Notes: generated by a model not told the origin, from the letters alone. 64,000 nt of DNA from Laburnicola sp. R22_1 (GCA_014281115.1 JACONQ010000021.1:1240001-1304000); one strand, 5' to 3'; shown: positions 47,201 to 57,357, numbered from the stretch's first letter. Numbers and translations are program-made.

Positions 47201-48590
47201 AAGAAACAGATAATCTAGGGCTTGCCTTTTTCCGCCTCTATCTTTTGCTTTAGGTAGTTGTCTTTATAGTGCCCTTGCTTATAATAGTAAAAATAGTTGT
47301 TCTTTTTCTAGTCTAGTAGTAATTGTGTCTTGCGACACTTATCTTGTTCCTTATATTATAGGTTATAGCGCCTCTGGCCTAGGCTAGTGTTGTTTAATCT
47401 AGATTGTTTCTAGCTGGTTGTGCCTCGCCTGTTATCCTCTTAGGCCTCCTTATTATTATCTTTTTACTTTCGCTTGCCTAGCTTCGGCCCTTAGATAACC
47501 TACTAGTATTAGTTAGCCGTCTCCTCTAGTCAAATAAGGCTAGTCCACCGCTATGGTTGCCATTAGAGCCTCTTCACTACTCGACTATTTAGAGCAGAGA
47601 AGAAATTGCTAATGTGCTAATCGTTATAATTATCTAAGGCATAATTAGGGTTAGTCTCTTTCTACTAATCCTTAAGATAGTTTAGAAGTTTAGTTAGGAT
47701 TTAATAACCCTACTTTGCGTTCTTAATATGCTAAAAAGCCTCTTATTCTCTTTTCTAGCTTAATTCTAGGATGTTTACTATAGTCTACTTTATTAGTTTC
47801 TATATTACCTTACGCTCGCGTTTGTGCTTAGGAATCTCCTAGACTACCCTATTCTAGAAGTTATATTATATATCTCCAAGATAGTAGTGTACAAACCTTA
47901 TCTAGGCTAGATTAGTGCTAAGAGCCAGTGCGTATTAAATATAATCTTCGCAGCCTCTTGCCTAGGCGTTTAGTTCCTTTTGGCCTCTTCCTTTAAATTA
48001 GGGAGGCTCTGGCGGTTTTGGTAGTTATAGGTCTAAGCTAGCTGCTATTGTTTAGGGTGGGACGATAGGCGCGATACTAGTCCTTAGGAGCTTTCTCCTA
48101 TCCTTCTTACTTAGTCGCTTACTCTTTTATCCGCCCTTCTTACACGGAGGGGAGTTCTTTCTAAGGCTACTAGGCTCTTCTAATAAGTCGCTGCTATTAT
48201 TAGAGTCGCTTATATCCTCTTTAATAGTTTTAGATATTAGTTGCCTACTCTTACCCTTATCCTTCTTTATTACAGCTTTAGTGTTGCTCGCAAGGATTAA
48301 GGTTCTTTGTTTATTATTATTAGGTCCTATTTTAACCTATAGAATCTTAAGTTAGTTCTATAAAACTTTAATAGCCTCGCGCTTCTTTGCAATCTTAATT
48401 TCTTACTTAAGTTTCTCTTTCTAATATTGTATCTAAGCTTCTTTAGCGCTTAAGACTGTTTGTCCTTTGTCTATACTAGTTTGGCCTAGTCTAGAGTCCT
48501 TAATACTAGCGTGAGGTTGCCTCTTACTAGTTACTATCGTTCTGCTTAGGCCAACTACAAAGGCCAGGCATTGGCTTTAATAAACGTCGC
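47200..48590 (-). pseudogene. Chromovirus Gag with ablated zinc knuckle
   Basis: The minus-strand frame upstream of Pol shows Gag features: a Lys/Ser-rich N-terminal third (GQTSIDKGQTVLSAKEA) and a capsid-like region (INFVHYYLGDI-type sequence near 47.85-47.90 kb). At 47254-47295 a nucleic-acid-binding zinc knuckle with spacing CX2CX4HX4C is kept, but all three Cys codons read Tyr (TAT/TAC). Gag would package element RNA. Here it is interrupted by several TAG/TAA. Confidence 0.75.
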
Positions 48591-48640
48591 TTATATTAGA
48601 ATAATACAATATAAGGTAGTAAGGGATTATATTATAAAAT

Positions 48641-48813
48641 TGTAGGTACAATGCTTAATCTATTAATTTACTACTAAGGCGATCTCTTAAAAAAAGGAAA
48701 GTAGGTCTAAAGGCTATAAGGCCTAAGAAGAAAACTCTAACCTAGCCAAGACTAATCTAGGTTAGTCTAGGGCAACTAGGGGGTTACGCTACCACAGGGG
48801 ACGCGTCGTAACA
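48641..48813 (-). repeat. 5' LTR of chromovirus
   Basis: 173 bases. It is GC-richer than the 3' LTR (for example ACGCGTCGTAACA versus ACGCGTTATAACA), so the two copies were mutated independently. The expected primer-binding site just left of 48641 is AT-rich and not identifiable. Confidence 0.9.
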
Positions 48814-49464
48814 ATTTCCTAGCTTATTTTCTAGCTTATTTATAAAGAAATTATAATAGGTACTAAGTTAAAGTTTTTAACTTTAATAAATTTATTAATA
48901 TATAGAATATAGTTAAGGTGTATAGTATACTTTAGCTTAGTTAGTAATAGTAATAATAGTATAGAATAATCTTATATAAATAAAGGAAATAATAGGATAA
49001 TAATAGCATAGCCTAGTAATAGCACCTTAGGTAGCGTTAAAAGCGCTATTAAAGGCGTTAGCATTAGCGCTAAAGTTATTACTTTTAATATATTTAATAC
49101 TTTTAACTTAGATAACTTATAGGCTAATTTTACTAGCTTTTAGGCTTTGCTATAGCTATCTTTATAATAGCTAAAACTCTAGTATTAGTATAATAGCTAG
49201 TAATTAGTTTTCTCTACTATACCTATAACTTATAAGCTGCCTAAAGGAATAGTATAAAAGCTATACCTATATAAGTATATATATAGAGTCCTAGTATTAA
49301 ATTTATATTAAAATTAACTATCTATAATAGTTATAATACTAAAAAACGCGTTAATATACACTATATAACTAGGCTAAATAGCCTTATAAATATTAACTTA
49401 CTATATACGCGTAATTAGGATTCTTTACTAAAAAAACTAGCTAAATTTACAAGTCTTATATAAA
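48814..49464. other. AT-rich margin next to the gene island
   Basis: TA-rich sequence without recognisable frames. It ends abruptly at about 49464, where GC-balanced NRPS sequence begins. Confidence 0.55.
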
Positions 49465-51000
49465 TTAGGTGGTGGGGAAAAATTTACGCGGTCCGCTAAG
49501 AAATCCCCCGATTTTCGAACATGGCAGATTCGCGCTGGTTGTCGCGTGCACCCTTAGCGTCGAGGCCTCTACGCCCTTCAAATGTTCAACCCAAAACTCT
49601 CGCGCCGCACCATGGCGGGCATGCTGCCATTCCGACAGCGTTAGGGCGGCTTCGATAAACGGACGGCCAGGTACAAGCGCATCGCCGCGCGCGGCCCGTT
49701 CCACCTGCGCCAGCACGAGGGCCTGCGAGTAGCCGTCGATCAGTGCGTGGTGGATCGTCCATACTACCGTCATCTCGTCCTGGTAGGAGAGCAGATCGAC
49801 TCGCTGCCCGAGTCCCACGGCCAGGCTGACCTCAGGTACAGCCGCCTGATACGCATCGCCATCGTGGAAGACACGTTCGACGGGCTTTACCCACGGCCGA
49901 GACCGCAACACCTGGACCAGCCCTTGCGATAAATCCAGAACTAGCTCAGTGCGGAACAGCGGCTCCCTTTTGCACACAAGGCACCACGCCGCCCGCATAG
50001 TTGCTGCGTTGTCGCTGGAGTAGACACGGCGTGTCTGCACCGTATTCTTGCCATCGCATATCATCGTCGCCGCCGCCAGCTCGAGCTGCAGCGCCGTCAG
50101 CGGGCCTATTTGGTCCATGTCGCCTGGCTCGAGGCCCATTTCTTTGGCCACATCGGCAACATCATCTGCGTCGTTTTCGATACAGCCCTTCTTATCCTGG
50201 GCTCCAGTGATGGTGGTAGGATCCGGTCCCAGCTGTTGCGTCGGATCACGTGCGGTTGGATCACGTGTGCCGTCATGCACACGTCGTTTCTTGTTGTGCT
50301 CGGCGCATTCAGCCATGGCAGCTATGGTTTTGCCAATGTAGACGTCGCGGGGCGCCACATCCATACCCCTCGAGCGCAACAGGGTTGTGAATCCGAGTGC
50401 TCCACCCAGCTCGAAGAAATCCGATTCACCCGTGAGGCAATGCTGTGGGCTGAGTCGGAGAGCCTCCCGCATGCACTGAGCGACGACCTCCACTGATTCT
50501 GCCGTGGGTGCTCGCTGACCTCCTCGTGCTCGAGCAGCGCCAGCACGGCTTTGATGTCCACTTTGCCGTTCGCCGACAGAGGGAGCTCCTTGACAGCCTC
50601 GATGCGATCCGGCACGTGGAATGCCAACAGCGTGCTGCGCAGCTTGCTGTGTAGCCCTGCGACATCGACACAGCGCGGTGTTACAACCACCACCAGACGG
50701 CCCTGCCGCATGACTGCACATACGCTGACCACGCCGAACTCGCGCATTTGCCCAATGCGTCCTTCGACGTCGCTTTCGAGGTTCACCAAGAACCCACGCG
50801 GTTCTTGACGGCGCGGTCGCTACGTCCACGGAACTCCACCACACGAGCGCCTGAGTTGCCCCGAACCCATCGGCCCATGTCGCCTGTCCGGTAAACATGC
50901 CATTCTAGTCGACAAACGCGGCAGCTGTCCTTGCAGCATCCTTGTAGTAGCCACGGGCGACTCCGCATCCCGCGATGACACCTGCACTAAAGATGACACA
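49465..51000 (-). pseudogene. Truncated non-ribosomal peptide synthetase fragment (A-T-C)
   Basis: On the minus strand, three frames join to give part of an NRPS. First, the adenylation-domain C-terminus: VYRTGDMGRWV (A7) and FRGRSDRAVKNR (A8), about 50905-50800. After a shift near 50797 come NLESDVEGRIGQM and ELPLSANGKVDI (A10, about 50575). After a second shift near 50520 comes the carrier domain, GESDFFELGGALGFTTLL (about 50400), where the family has LGG[D/H]SL, so the phosphopantetheine serine is absent. Last is the start of a condensation domain with TIHHALIDGYS (HHxxxDG, about 49755). The left end is cut at the AT-rich border and the right end lacks A1-A6. It is non-functional. The shifts are not at intron-like sites. 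Confidence 0.85.
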
Positions 51001-51383
51001 CTCAATCAACTAGTGCCCGAAACGGATAGAGGCTAGCGCGCCTAGGCCAGGAACGCAGCATGTCCGTTAAGGCCGCCTGGGTAAGACCAGGGTGCGGTGC
51101 AGTTCATGACTCTGAACGACAGTACGGGGCATACAATCCCGAAAGCGACAATGGCTACATATGCTTATCTCCCCGCATTGCTAGCCCTCCGTGTGGCTTT
51201 GCACAAGGACTCCGATCCAGCGAGCCGTTTTGTTCACGTACGAGATGCAACGGTGAAGTCTGCGATCGGTAACCGTGTTCTACCTGTCACTTGTTTACGC
51301 TTGGTGACTGATTTTGCAATCCTTGTTTTGCATCAGTTGCATCTTTCACGACTTCTCACGACTTACATGCGGCCTTGGACACC
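51001..51383. other. Intergenic region / promoter of the receptor gene
   Basis: GC-balanced sequence between the NRPS fragment and the receptor start. Pyrimidine-rich stretches (CTTGTTTTGCATC, CTTTCACGACTTCTC, 51320-51360) just upstream of the start are typical of filamentous-fungal promoters. Open frames here (51060-51441) show no protein-like pattern. Confidence 0.45.
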
Positions 51384-52868
51384 ATGTCGGCGGCTTTCCC
51401 CCCTGACGAATCGCCATACCACTGGCATGTCTACCCTATGAAGGATGTCAGCAAGGCCATCTTGAGCGTGACCGTCACACTCCAGGTTCTCGTGCTGACG
51501 GTGGTTGGCATGCGGTTCTACTCACGTAGCAAGACCGCAAAGCTTGGGTGGGACGATTTTTGGGTATTGGTTGCAACTGTATGTTGGCAATGGCAGACTT
51601 GATCCACTCCCGTCTCCGAGCTGCAATGCGCGCTGGAATGGACTGATTAGCTAACGTGAGATTACGGATCAGCTATTGTCCATTGGCACGCTGACCACGA
51701 CAATATGCTGTGAGTACACAGAAGAATTCGAACCCAATCAAGTATGCTGATACATTCATCAAGTCCACGTGCTCGGGTCCGGTTATTTGCTAGCGGAGGT
51801 TGCCATCAACATGGGGACGCTATATTTGGTATGTTCATCACATCGGAAGCCTGCAAATTGGAAACAAACCAGCTAATAGATGATTGCTAGTTGATCTTTA
51901 TCATTCAAGTCTTCTTCATCTTCGCGACCGCTTCTTGCAAGATTAGCATATGTTGCTTCTACCTCCGCATCTTCGTCGGCCGCGGTATGCGCATTGCAAC
52001 GTACATCACGATGGGACTCGCCGTGCTTTGGGCCATTTCGATCCAGCTCGCTGCTACATTCATATGCAAGCCCATCCAAGGACAATGGGACCTTCGACTT
52101 GCAGCGGTGACCAAGTGCGGTGACCAGTCCAAGTTCTTCCAAGCAGGGCTCAGCATCAACGCCGTGCTAGACTTTGTGATTCTTGTCCTGCCCATGTGTA
52201 AGCTGCCCTGTTCATCTCCTTCCTATCTTGAGACTCAGTCTCCCTATCCTACCTTTCCACGACCGTGGGCTGATCGAAATTGCATACATGCAGACACAAT
52301 CTGGAATCTCAACATGCGCAGGTCCGACAAAATTGGCCTCTTCTTCGCGTTTTCCATCGGCGTCGCCATATTGACCGTTAGCATCATTCGGCCCATCTAC
52401 GTGATACGAACTGCCATCCGAGGTGACCTTACCGCTACGCTCCCCACCAATCTCTTCCTCACCATCTTCGAGCAGCAGCTCGCCATCATCACCATCTCCA
52501 TCCCTATGCTGCGGCCCCTGTGGAGCCGCTTCCGCAACCGATCTACGGGCTACGACATCGAGAGGTCGGATAGTTCCGAACGTGCGGCGAAGAAGAGACC
52601 AATCTCCCGCGTGACGATCGGTGGCACGGTTAGGAATGGCAAGAAATCCTGGAACAAGTTAAAACATCAGGGGGATAGCGTGCTCGAGACGCACGAGACA
52701 CAGCTCGAACTGAGGGATGTGTATCATGAGATGAAGGTTGACGCGGGGCACCCTAGCGAGGGGAGCGTCTGGGACGCTCGTGACAATGCATCGGAGACGG
52801 CGCTGGACATGTCCAGGGACAATGGCAGCATTAGGGTCAAGAACGAGTGGAAGGTATTGAAGTCGTAG
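51384..52868 (+). CDS. Rhodopsin-domain integral membrane protein (PTH11-like)
   Basis: Predicted exons 51384-51578, 51673-51709, 51764-51828, 51891-52197 and 52294-52868 give 392 residues. Donors are GTATGT, GTGAGT, GTATGT and GTAAGC, and CTAAC/CTAAT branch-like sites precede the acceptors of introns 1 and 3. The fungal seven-helix rhodopsin-domain family is recognised from LGWDDFWVLVAT after the first helix, KISICCFYLRIF, FICKPIQGQWD, the KCGDQSKFF loop, INAVLDFVILVLPM, TIWNLNMRRSDKIGLFF and IISIPMLRP-like LAIITISIPMLRPL. The cytosolic tail is about 130 residues, polar and charged. Members sit in the plasma membrane and some sense host or surface cues. No CFEM domain is present. The small exons 2 and 3 are tentative. 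The fourth intron (96 bp) is open and could be retained. Confidence 0.82.
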
Positions 52869-52914
52869 ACGACCCACTTGGTCTGGGCTCGAACATGACG
52901 GGGTCACGACATCT

Positions 52915-53170
52915 ATTCCTTGTCAACTAGTAGGGTTCGACGACGACGACGACGACGACCACCACCACCACCACCACCACCATCCCATCCGCACGCTCTC
53001 CCAGGTAGCGACAATGCACCCTAGTAGTCCGCCAATCAGTGCGATGTGTGTTCCTGATTCCTTGTCAACTAGTAGGGTTCGACGACGACGACGACGACGA
53101 CCACCACCACCACCACCACCACCATCCCATCCGCACGCTCCCCGCGACAATGCCCGCCAATCAGTGCGAC
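52915..53170. repeat. Tandem duplication carrying (GAC)n(CAC)n microsatellite
   Basis: Sequence starting ATTCCTTGTCAACTAGTAGG at 52915 recurs at 53058, an offset of 143 bases. Each copy contains about seven GAC triplets followed by about eight CAC triplets, then CATCCCATCCGCACGCTC. The duplicated segment extends through GCGACAATGC and CCGCCAATCAGTGCGA, with an 11-base insertion in copy 1. Poly-Asp, poly-His and poly-Val ORFs here are by-products of the triplets. Confidence 0.9.
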
Positions 53171-53475
53171 GATCCCTTCGTCGATGGAGCCCGGTGGGAG
53201 ACTGGCCCCCTCCCCCACAAGACACCCAAACCGTCGGGGCCCGCTCCCAAGACGCCCTCGCGCGTCTACAAAGTACTCCCACCTCTCCCCCATACGCCCG
53301 ATGCCGGGCTGCCGTCCCCTGGAAGCTCCTACTCAGTCCGCCCGCGCCGTCCTCGGGCGCATACAATTGCAGACCCAGATCCCGCGCCGCCCGCCATGCA
53401 GCAGTACAATCTCCCTGCGCCGCCGCAAAATGATTCCCTCTCCGCCCGCGCGGCATCAACCATAACGGCAGCGTT
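53150..53475 (+). pseudogene. Proline-rich ORF, possible 5' end of a broken gene
   Basis: ATG 53150, inside the second duplicate copy, opens a frame of about 110 residues with protein-like, proline-rich content: MPANQCDDPFVDGARWETG, then PHKTPKPSGPAPKTPSRVYK, PPLPHTPDAGLPSPGSS and MQQYNLPAPPQND. Coding quality ends at about 53475, where a short AT-rich palindromic segment begins. Although the frame stays open to 53803, the later part has no such pattern. I do not recognise the protein. It may be the N-terminus of a gene cut by an insertion, or a spurious ORF. Confidence 0.35.
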
Positions 53476-53487
53476 GGCGCGACGAAC

Positions 53488-53585
53488 AATATATTACAAT
53501 GCGCATAAGTTAGATTATGCGCAATGTTGTTGTAAGCGTTTAAAGCCTAATATGCCGGTAACCCCACATTTTACCGGTAACGGAT
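53488..53585. repeat. AT-rich insert with hairpins
   Basis: Within GC-rich DNA lies an AT-richer segment with two inverted repeats: ACAATGCGCATAA-6-TTATGCGCAATGT (12 of 13 match, about 53495-53527) and CCGGTAA-9-TTACCGG (about 53554-53576). This could be a miniature element or the end of a larger lost one. No target duplication is evident. Confidence 0.45.
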
Positions 53586-53803
53586 CACTTTCCTTTGGCG
53601 TCGATTTGGGATTCGCCCCGTTGTGCGCCCGCGCCAGAGTGGCCGTCGGTGCTCCTGAGCAGCAAGCCGCGGCGCCAGCAATCATAGCAGTAATTCGCGC
53701 ATCTGTAGAAAAGAAGACAGGTTTACTTTCCCACGTCCTCGATGCGCATCGAAGCAGGACGGGTGGTCGGAAGAGCCCTCACTCTTCCATCTCCCCGTTA
53801 TAG

Positions 53804-55732
53804 CCGTCTGAAATGTCCTCTCGCTCCTTCTTCCACTCTCACTGGACCTTGACCCAGCAGCGAACATGGCCACCAGTCTCCGTTGCTGGTTTCTGGCGTC
53901 TGGCCGTGGAGGGCACTCGTTGTACCGTTCCCGCCGTGGGCAGCTTAGCTACCTTCGGGTGGAGTCGCGGGTTCCGAGTCGTGGGCCGTGGGCCGTGAAG
54001 GGATTTTGGAAACGGTTGCGAGAAGCTCTACCTGTAACCAGATGCACTGCGTCAGCTAGAGAGCATGGAATCTCTGCGCATTCTTGGTTGAAATGCCAAG
54101 GCCGCGCGCTGCCTCCAGGGCCCATCACGAGCGTTGGGCGTGCCCTGGAGCTCGGCCATTGCGACGCGGGCATAGTGCAGCGCATGTGAGGAGCTGCGGA
54201 GGCCAATTGCTGAGCAGTCGGCCGATAGATGCGAAAGGCGTGTTGCTGCGGTTGATGGGTGTGAGGAGTGTCGGGGCGTCAGTGCTCTGGGCGGGCTTGC
54301 TGGGCTTCGCAACAACCCGTATCTTCGCAGGCGGTCCTCCCTCCCCTTCATCCCGCCTTGAACGCGACGGATGCCCTCAATCTTCGTCTACCCACCTCGC
54401 AAATACCGCACAGTCGCCTACAGGACAGGCGCACCGATATCGCCATGTCGAACTTTTTTTCGTTTTGGTGGGTGAGATGATACCCGCCCGCACCTTCTGC
54501 CGCCCAGAAGCGCCTGTCCTCGAAGAGCCAAATCAATGCGCTGACAGAGGCCATGCGAGAATACATCCACCACAGATCCGTACGTCTTCACACAGTACAG
54601 TCTGTGCCTCCCAGGGCCAGCATTGCTCACTGCGACCAGCCCATCGTGTTGCGCAACCGTCCGAATGCCTTGCGTGCCCCGCCTCCTCTGGGTATAATAA
54701 GATCGTGGCGGCCAGTAGTCGTCGCTGTAAGAAGTCAGTAAAGAATAGCATGCGCACATGCTTGCGCTGCCTCGAAAGAGTGGAAACAAGCGCTTATTTG
54801 GTTTGCGTCATCCATCGAACGGCTGTTCATCGCATTGTACAGTCGTTCCATGATCGTGTGTACAACGATTTGGGAAGGCTTACCTACCGTTGGGTAGATC
54901 ACCGAATTCCCCAAGTCAATGGCCCTGCGAAGGCTGTCAAAGTGATGCATGGGCGCTCTTTCGCTACTTCTCCGTCAACATCTCGCCATCATTCCTTCTT
55001 CTCGCTGCCTTTCGTCTAGGTGAACTGGGGAAGGACGGTTGCTACGGGTCGAGAGCTGCACGCACCATGATTGCAGATGAGATGGGACAAAAGCTAGTGC
55101 AATGCTGTAGAATCGGAGATCGTGCGGGGCGACGCGACCAAGGGATTCCGCTGCTTAACTTACGTAATCCCTTGCCATGATGGCATGATCCATCTCATCC
55201 ACAAATCGCTTCTGAAACCTCTTCCCACAAAAACCCGACCACTCCTGCCTTGTTCATAAAGTTTGACGCGGATACGGATGCTGGCGAGGGCACCTCGGGC
55301 ACCCGCTCCGCTCCCCGCCCTCTCCTTTCGCAGCGGACACGCACACGCTGCGTCAGCACCACCATCGCCATACATCCCGTGGTTCCCGATGCGAAGGAGA
55401 AGATGGCGACGAGACGGCTAGCAAGTTAGGGCATACGCGACTGTCCAAGAGCTGCCTTCCAGCAGTGCAATTGCGTCCCAGCCTGTGGCTGCCATGGTCG
55501 CCCCTCCTCCACGCTCCCCGTGCTCATCCGACCGACCACTCCAGAACCGGCCCATTTCTCACATCTATGATCTATCCACGCTGCACCCTCATCAAGATTT
55601 TACACTCCAAAAGATGATTCGCTCAATTTAGCCTCCAACCGCGTCCGTCGTCGCTTCCGATTTCGGCTGGCACCTTCCCGAGCAAATGATGCTTGTGCCT
55701 CGTCGCAGGTACCCTTATTAGCTCCTTGACAC
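53804..55732. other. GC-balanced region without a convincing gene
   Basis: About 1.9 kb of island sequence with many overlapping frames on both strands and no recognisable domain. The longest (54084-55019, plus) starts with TTG and reads as low-quality Arg/Ser/His-rich sequence. An exon-like pair may exist at 54445-54471 and 54508-54579 (MSNFFSFWW, then KRLSSKSQINALTEAMREYI, ending at a GTACGT donor), but the implied intron is only 36 bases. This may hold decayed gene pieces. Confidence 0.4.
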
Positions 55733-56926
55733 CTACACTGCAGGGCGAAGATTGATAGCACACGGCCAGGCTCTCCGAATGTGATGCACATTCTCCACAT
55801 GCCATCCTCCCAACCAAGCCAGCCTCTTCCAGTCCTCGAGGAACCTCTCCTTGCCGTTGGTCGTCATCATCATGAGAAGATCTCCGTATCTGGACAACCT
55901 CGCGCTGCGCCCAGGCTGCTTGACCGACTCGAAAACCAGGAATCGCGGCTCGGCTGACTGGTCATCCACACGTATTGCTTTGCGTACGTTCTTGAAGATC
56001 TTGACAACCATGTCATCACCCCAGTTGTGTAGGCACCACTTCATAACGTATACGCTGCTGGGTGGCACCGCTTCGAGGAAGTTACCCTCAATCAGATCCT
56101 GTACCCTGTCTGCAACGTCGCGGAAGCGTCCATTGTTGCCAAAGTACTCTTGCTTCGCCAGGCCAATGACATTCCCGAGGTCCATTACGGAGCCACGCAT
56201 AGTGGGATGCGCGCGCAGGATTGATGTGAGAAATTCGCCGTTACCGCCGACGATATCGAGAACACACTGGTCTGCGAGCTCGGCCCACGGATAGTCGACT
56301 GGTAGGCCTGCCGCTTGTGCGCTTGCGCCTGCGCCCAGCGTCTGGTGGAACTTGTCCGCAAGAATAGGCTGCGTCTTTAGATGCTCCAATAGTGTTACGT
56401 TGGCATTAAGGTTGTAGCCAATTTGCGCTGCGTTGCGCGGCTCGCCAATCGAAACCGCCTGAGGAATCGCAGAAGCCAGATCGTAGAAGTCGTTGGGATA
56501 GAGGTCTGCCCATCGATGCCACTGGGTCCAATGCGAGCGTAAGAGGAGGAGCGAGGCGCGGTTGTTCGCGTACTGGATGCCAGCATGAGCGGCGAGCGCT
56601 TTGGTGGGCAAAGGGCCATGCTCGGCAAGGATGTCAGGCACACGAGCAGAAACGACGGTGGACAGAGCCTTGCTGTCCAAGTAGGCAAAGAAGCCGTCTG
56701 TGAGGAGCGACACGGACGGTAGGAGTTGTAACTGGAGGCTGTCCAAGGCGTCGACAAGATCAGCCGCTTGTTTCTCCACCCCCTTGTCTGGCAGCTGATC
56801 CGGGTCGTGCAGCAGTTTTTCGAGAGAAGATGCCAAGGTTGGGGATCGAAGCTCCGCATTCACTTGCGCGACGTCATGCTGAAGCGTAACCAAAAGGGTT
56901 TCGATACGTTTCTTAGTGTCAATCAT
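55733..56926 (-). CDS. O-methyltransferase, secondary-metabolite type (internal deletion likely)
   Basis: Single-exon minus-strand ORF of 397 residues (ATG 56924-56926) of the Methyltransf_2 family, which transfers a methyl group from S-adenosylmethionine to a hydroxyl of polyketide, peptide or phenolic metabolites. Seen: SAM-binding VLDIVGGNGEF (222-232); substrate/SAM acidic segment GSVMDLGNV (245-253); VMKWCLHNWGDD (294-305) with the probable catalytic His300; and family C-terminal block RYGDLLMMMTTNGKER followed by WKRLAWLGGW and AWPCAINLRP. The N-terminal winged helix is short: AAHAGIQYANNRASLL (113-128) joins the start of the helix-turn-helix directly to the part that normally follows its wing, about 25-30 residues missing by my recollection of the family. 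The fold may therefore be impaired. It lies 2.9 kb from the receptor and 4.7 kb from the NRPS relic. Confidence 0.82.
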   Translation of the reverse strand: MIDTKKRIETLLVTLQHDVAQVNAELRSPTLASSLEKLLHDPDQLPDKGVEKQAADLVDALDSLQLQLLPSVSLLTDGFFAYLDSKALSTVVSARVPDILAEHGPLPTKALAAHAGIQYANNRASLLLLRSHWTQWHRWADLYPNDFYDLASAIPQAVSIGEPRNAAQIGYNLNANVTLLEHLKTQPILADKFHQTLGAGASAQAAGLPVDYPWAELADQCVLDIVGGNGEFLTSILRAHPTMRGSVMDLGNVIGLAKQEYFGNNGRFRDVADRVQDLIEGNFLEAVPPSSVYVMKWCLHNWGDDMVVKIFKNVRKAIRVDDQSAEPRFLVFESVKQPGRSARLSRYGDLLMMMTTNGKERFLEDWKRLAWLGGWHVENVHHIRRAWPCAINLRPAV

Positions 56927-57240
56927 CGTGGTAAGCTCGCAAATTCAGTTGTGTAGCACCCAGACAGTAGCCGTGCGGCCATCTACTTATCTAGATCTGT
57001 CCTCTCATCTACCGGCTCAGGTCCGTGATTTCGGCCGCCGAAGGACGCATATGCATCGTTAATCGTTTAGTGCCACAAGCAAGCACAATGCGTTCATTTC
57101 AACTACTTAGACTACAAAGTCTCCTCCTTATGTCCAAACTTCGCAACTTGGGACCACGCTTACATCACTGCTAGACGCTCACCCATACATATACTACATT
57201 CGCGCAGCCTAGGCCACTAGCCAAACTTTAGTCCAAATAG
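56927..57240. promoter_or_regulatory. Putative promoter of the O-methyltransferase
   Basis: GC-balanced 5' flank of the methyltransferase (transcribed leftward). I see no convincing TATA box or defined operator. At about 57240 the composition changes to AT-rich. Confidence 0.35.
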
Positions 57241-57357
57241 TTTCGCCGTTAGTTCCATCGCAAATAGTAGTATTACTATATTAGCTATTATCAGGCGCTC
57301 TTTTAGTATAAGATAGTTCTGTTCTAGCTAAGCAAGTCGCTATTTTAGGATGTTGTA

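Larger units (their letters stand above)
41365..48813 (-). mobile_element. Chromovirus (Ty3/Gypsy retrotransposon) with both LTRs
   Basis: A 7449-bp element on the minus strand between two 173-bp LTRs (41365-41537 and 48641-48813) that begin TGTTA and end with ACA/CACA when read on the element's own strand. A purine run (AAAAAAAGGGAGCTT on the minus strand) precedes the 3' LTR at 41538. In order on the minus strand: Gag with a zinc knuckle, protease, reverse transcriptase, RNase H, integrase and a chromodomain, then about 2 kb with an opposite-strand frame. No matching 5-bp duplication flanks it (AAGAT left, ATTTC right). RIP is moderate. Confidence 0.9.

Noticed and set aside
41365..48813. 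Target-site duplication for the chromovirus
   Set aside because: The 5-base flanks AAGAT and ATTTC do not match. Either mutation or rearrangement has erased it, so none is reported.
52923..53489. Minus-strand ORF with poly-Val and plus-strand ORF with poly-Asp/poly-His
   Set aside because: These runs are translations of the GAC/CAC triplet repeats in several frames. Only the segment after ATG 53150 has protein-like content.
54445..54579. Possible two-exon gene start (MSNFFSFWW, then a helix-like exon)
   Set aside because: The implied intron is 36 bases, shorter than usual for these fungi, and no continuing exon was found downstream.
54084..55019. 311-codon plus-strand ORF
   Set aside because: It begins with TTG and has Arg/Ser/His/Cys-rich content without domain pattern. 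Frames on the other strand are equally open because the DNA is GC-rich. Treated as spurious.
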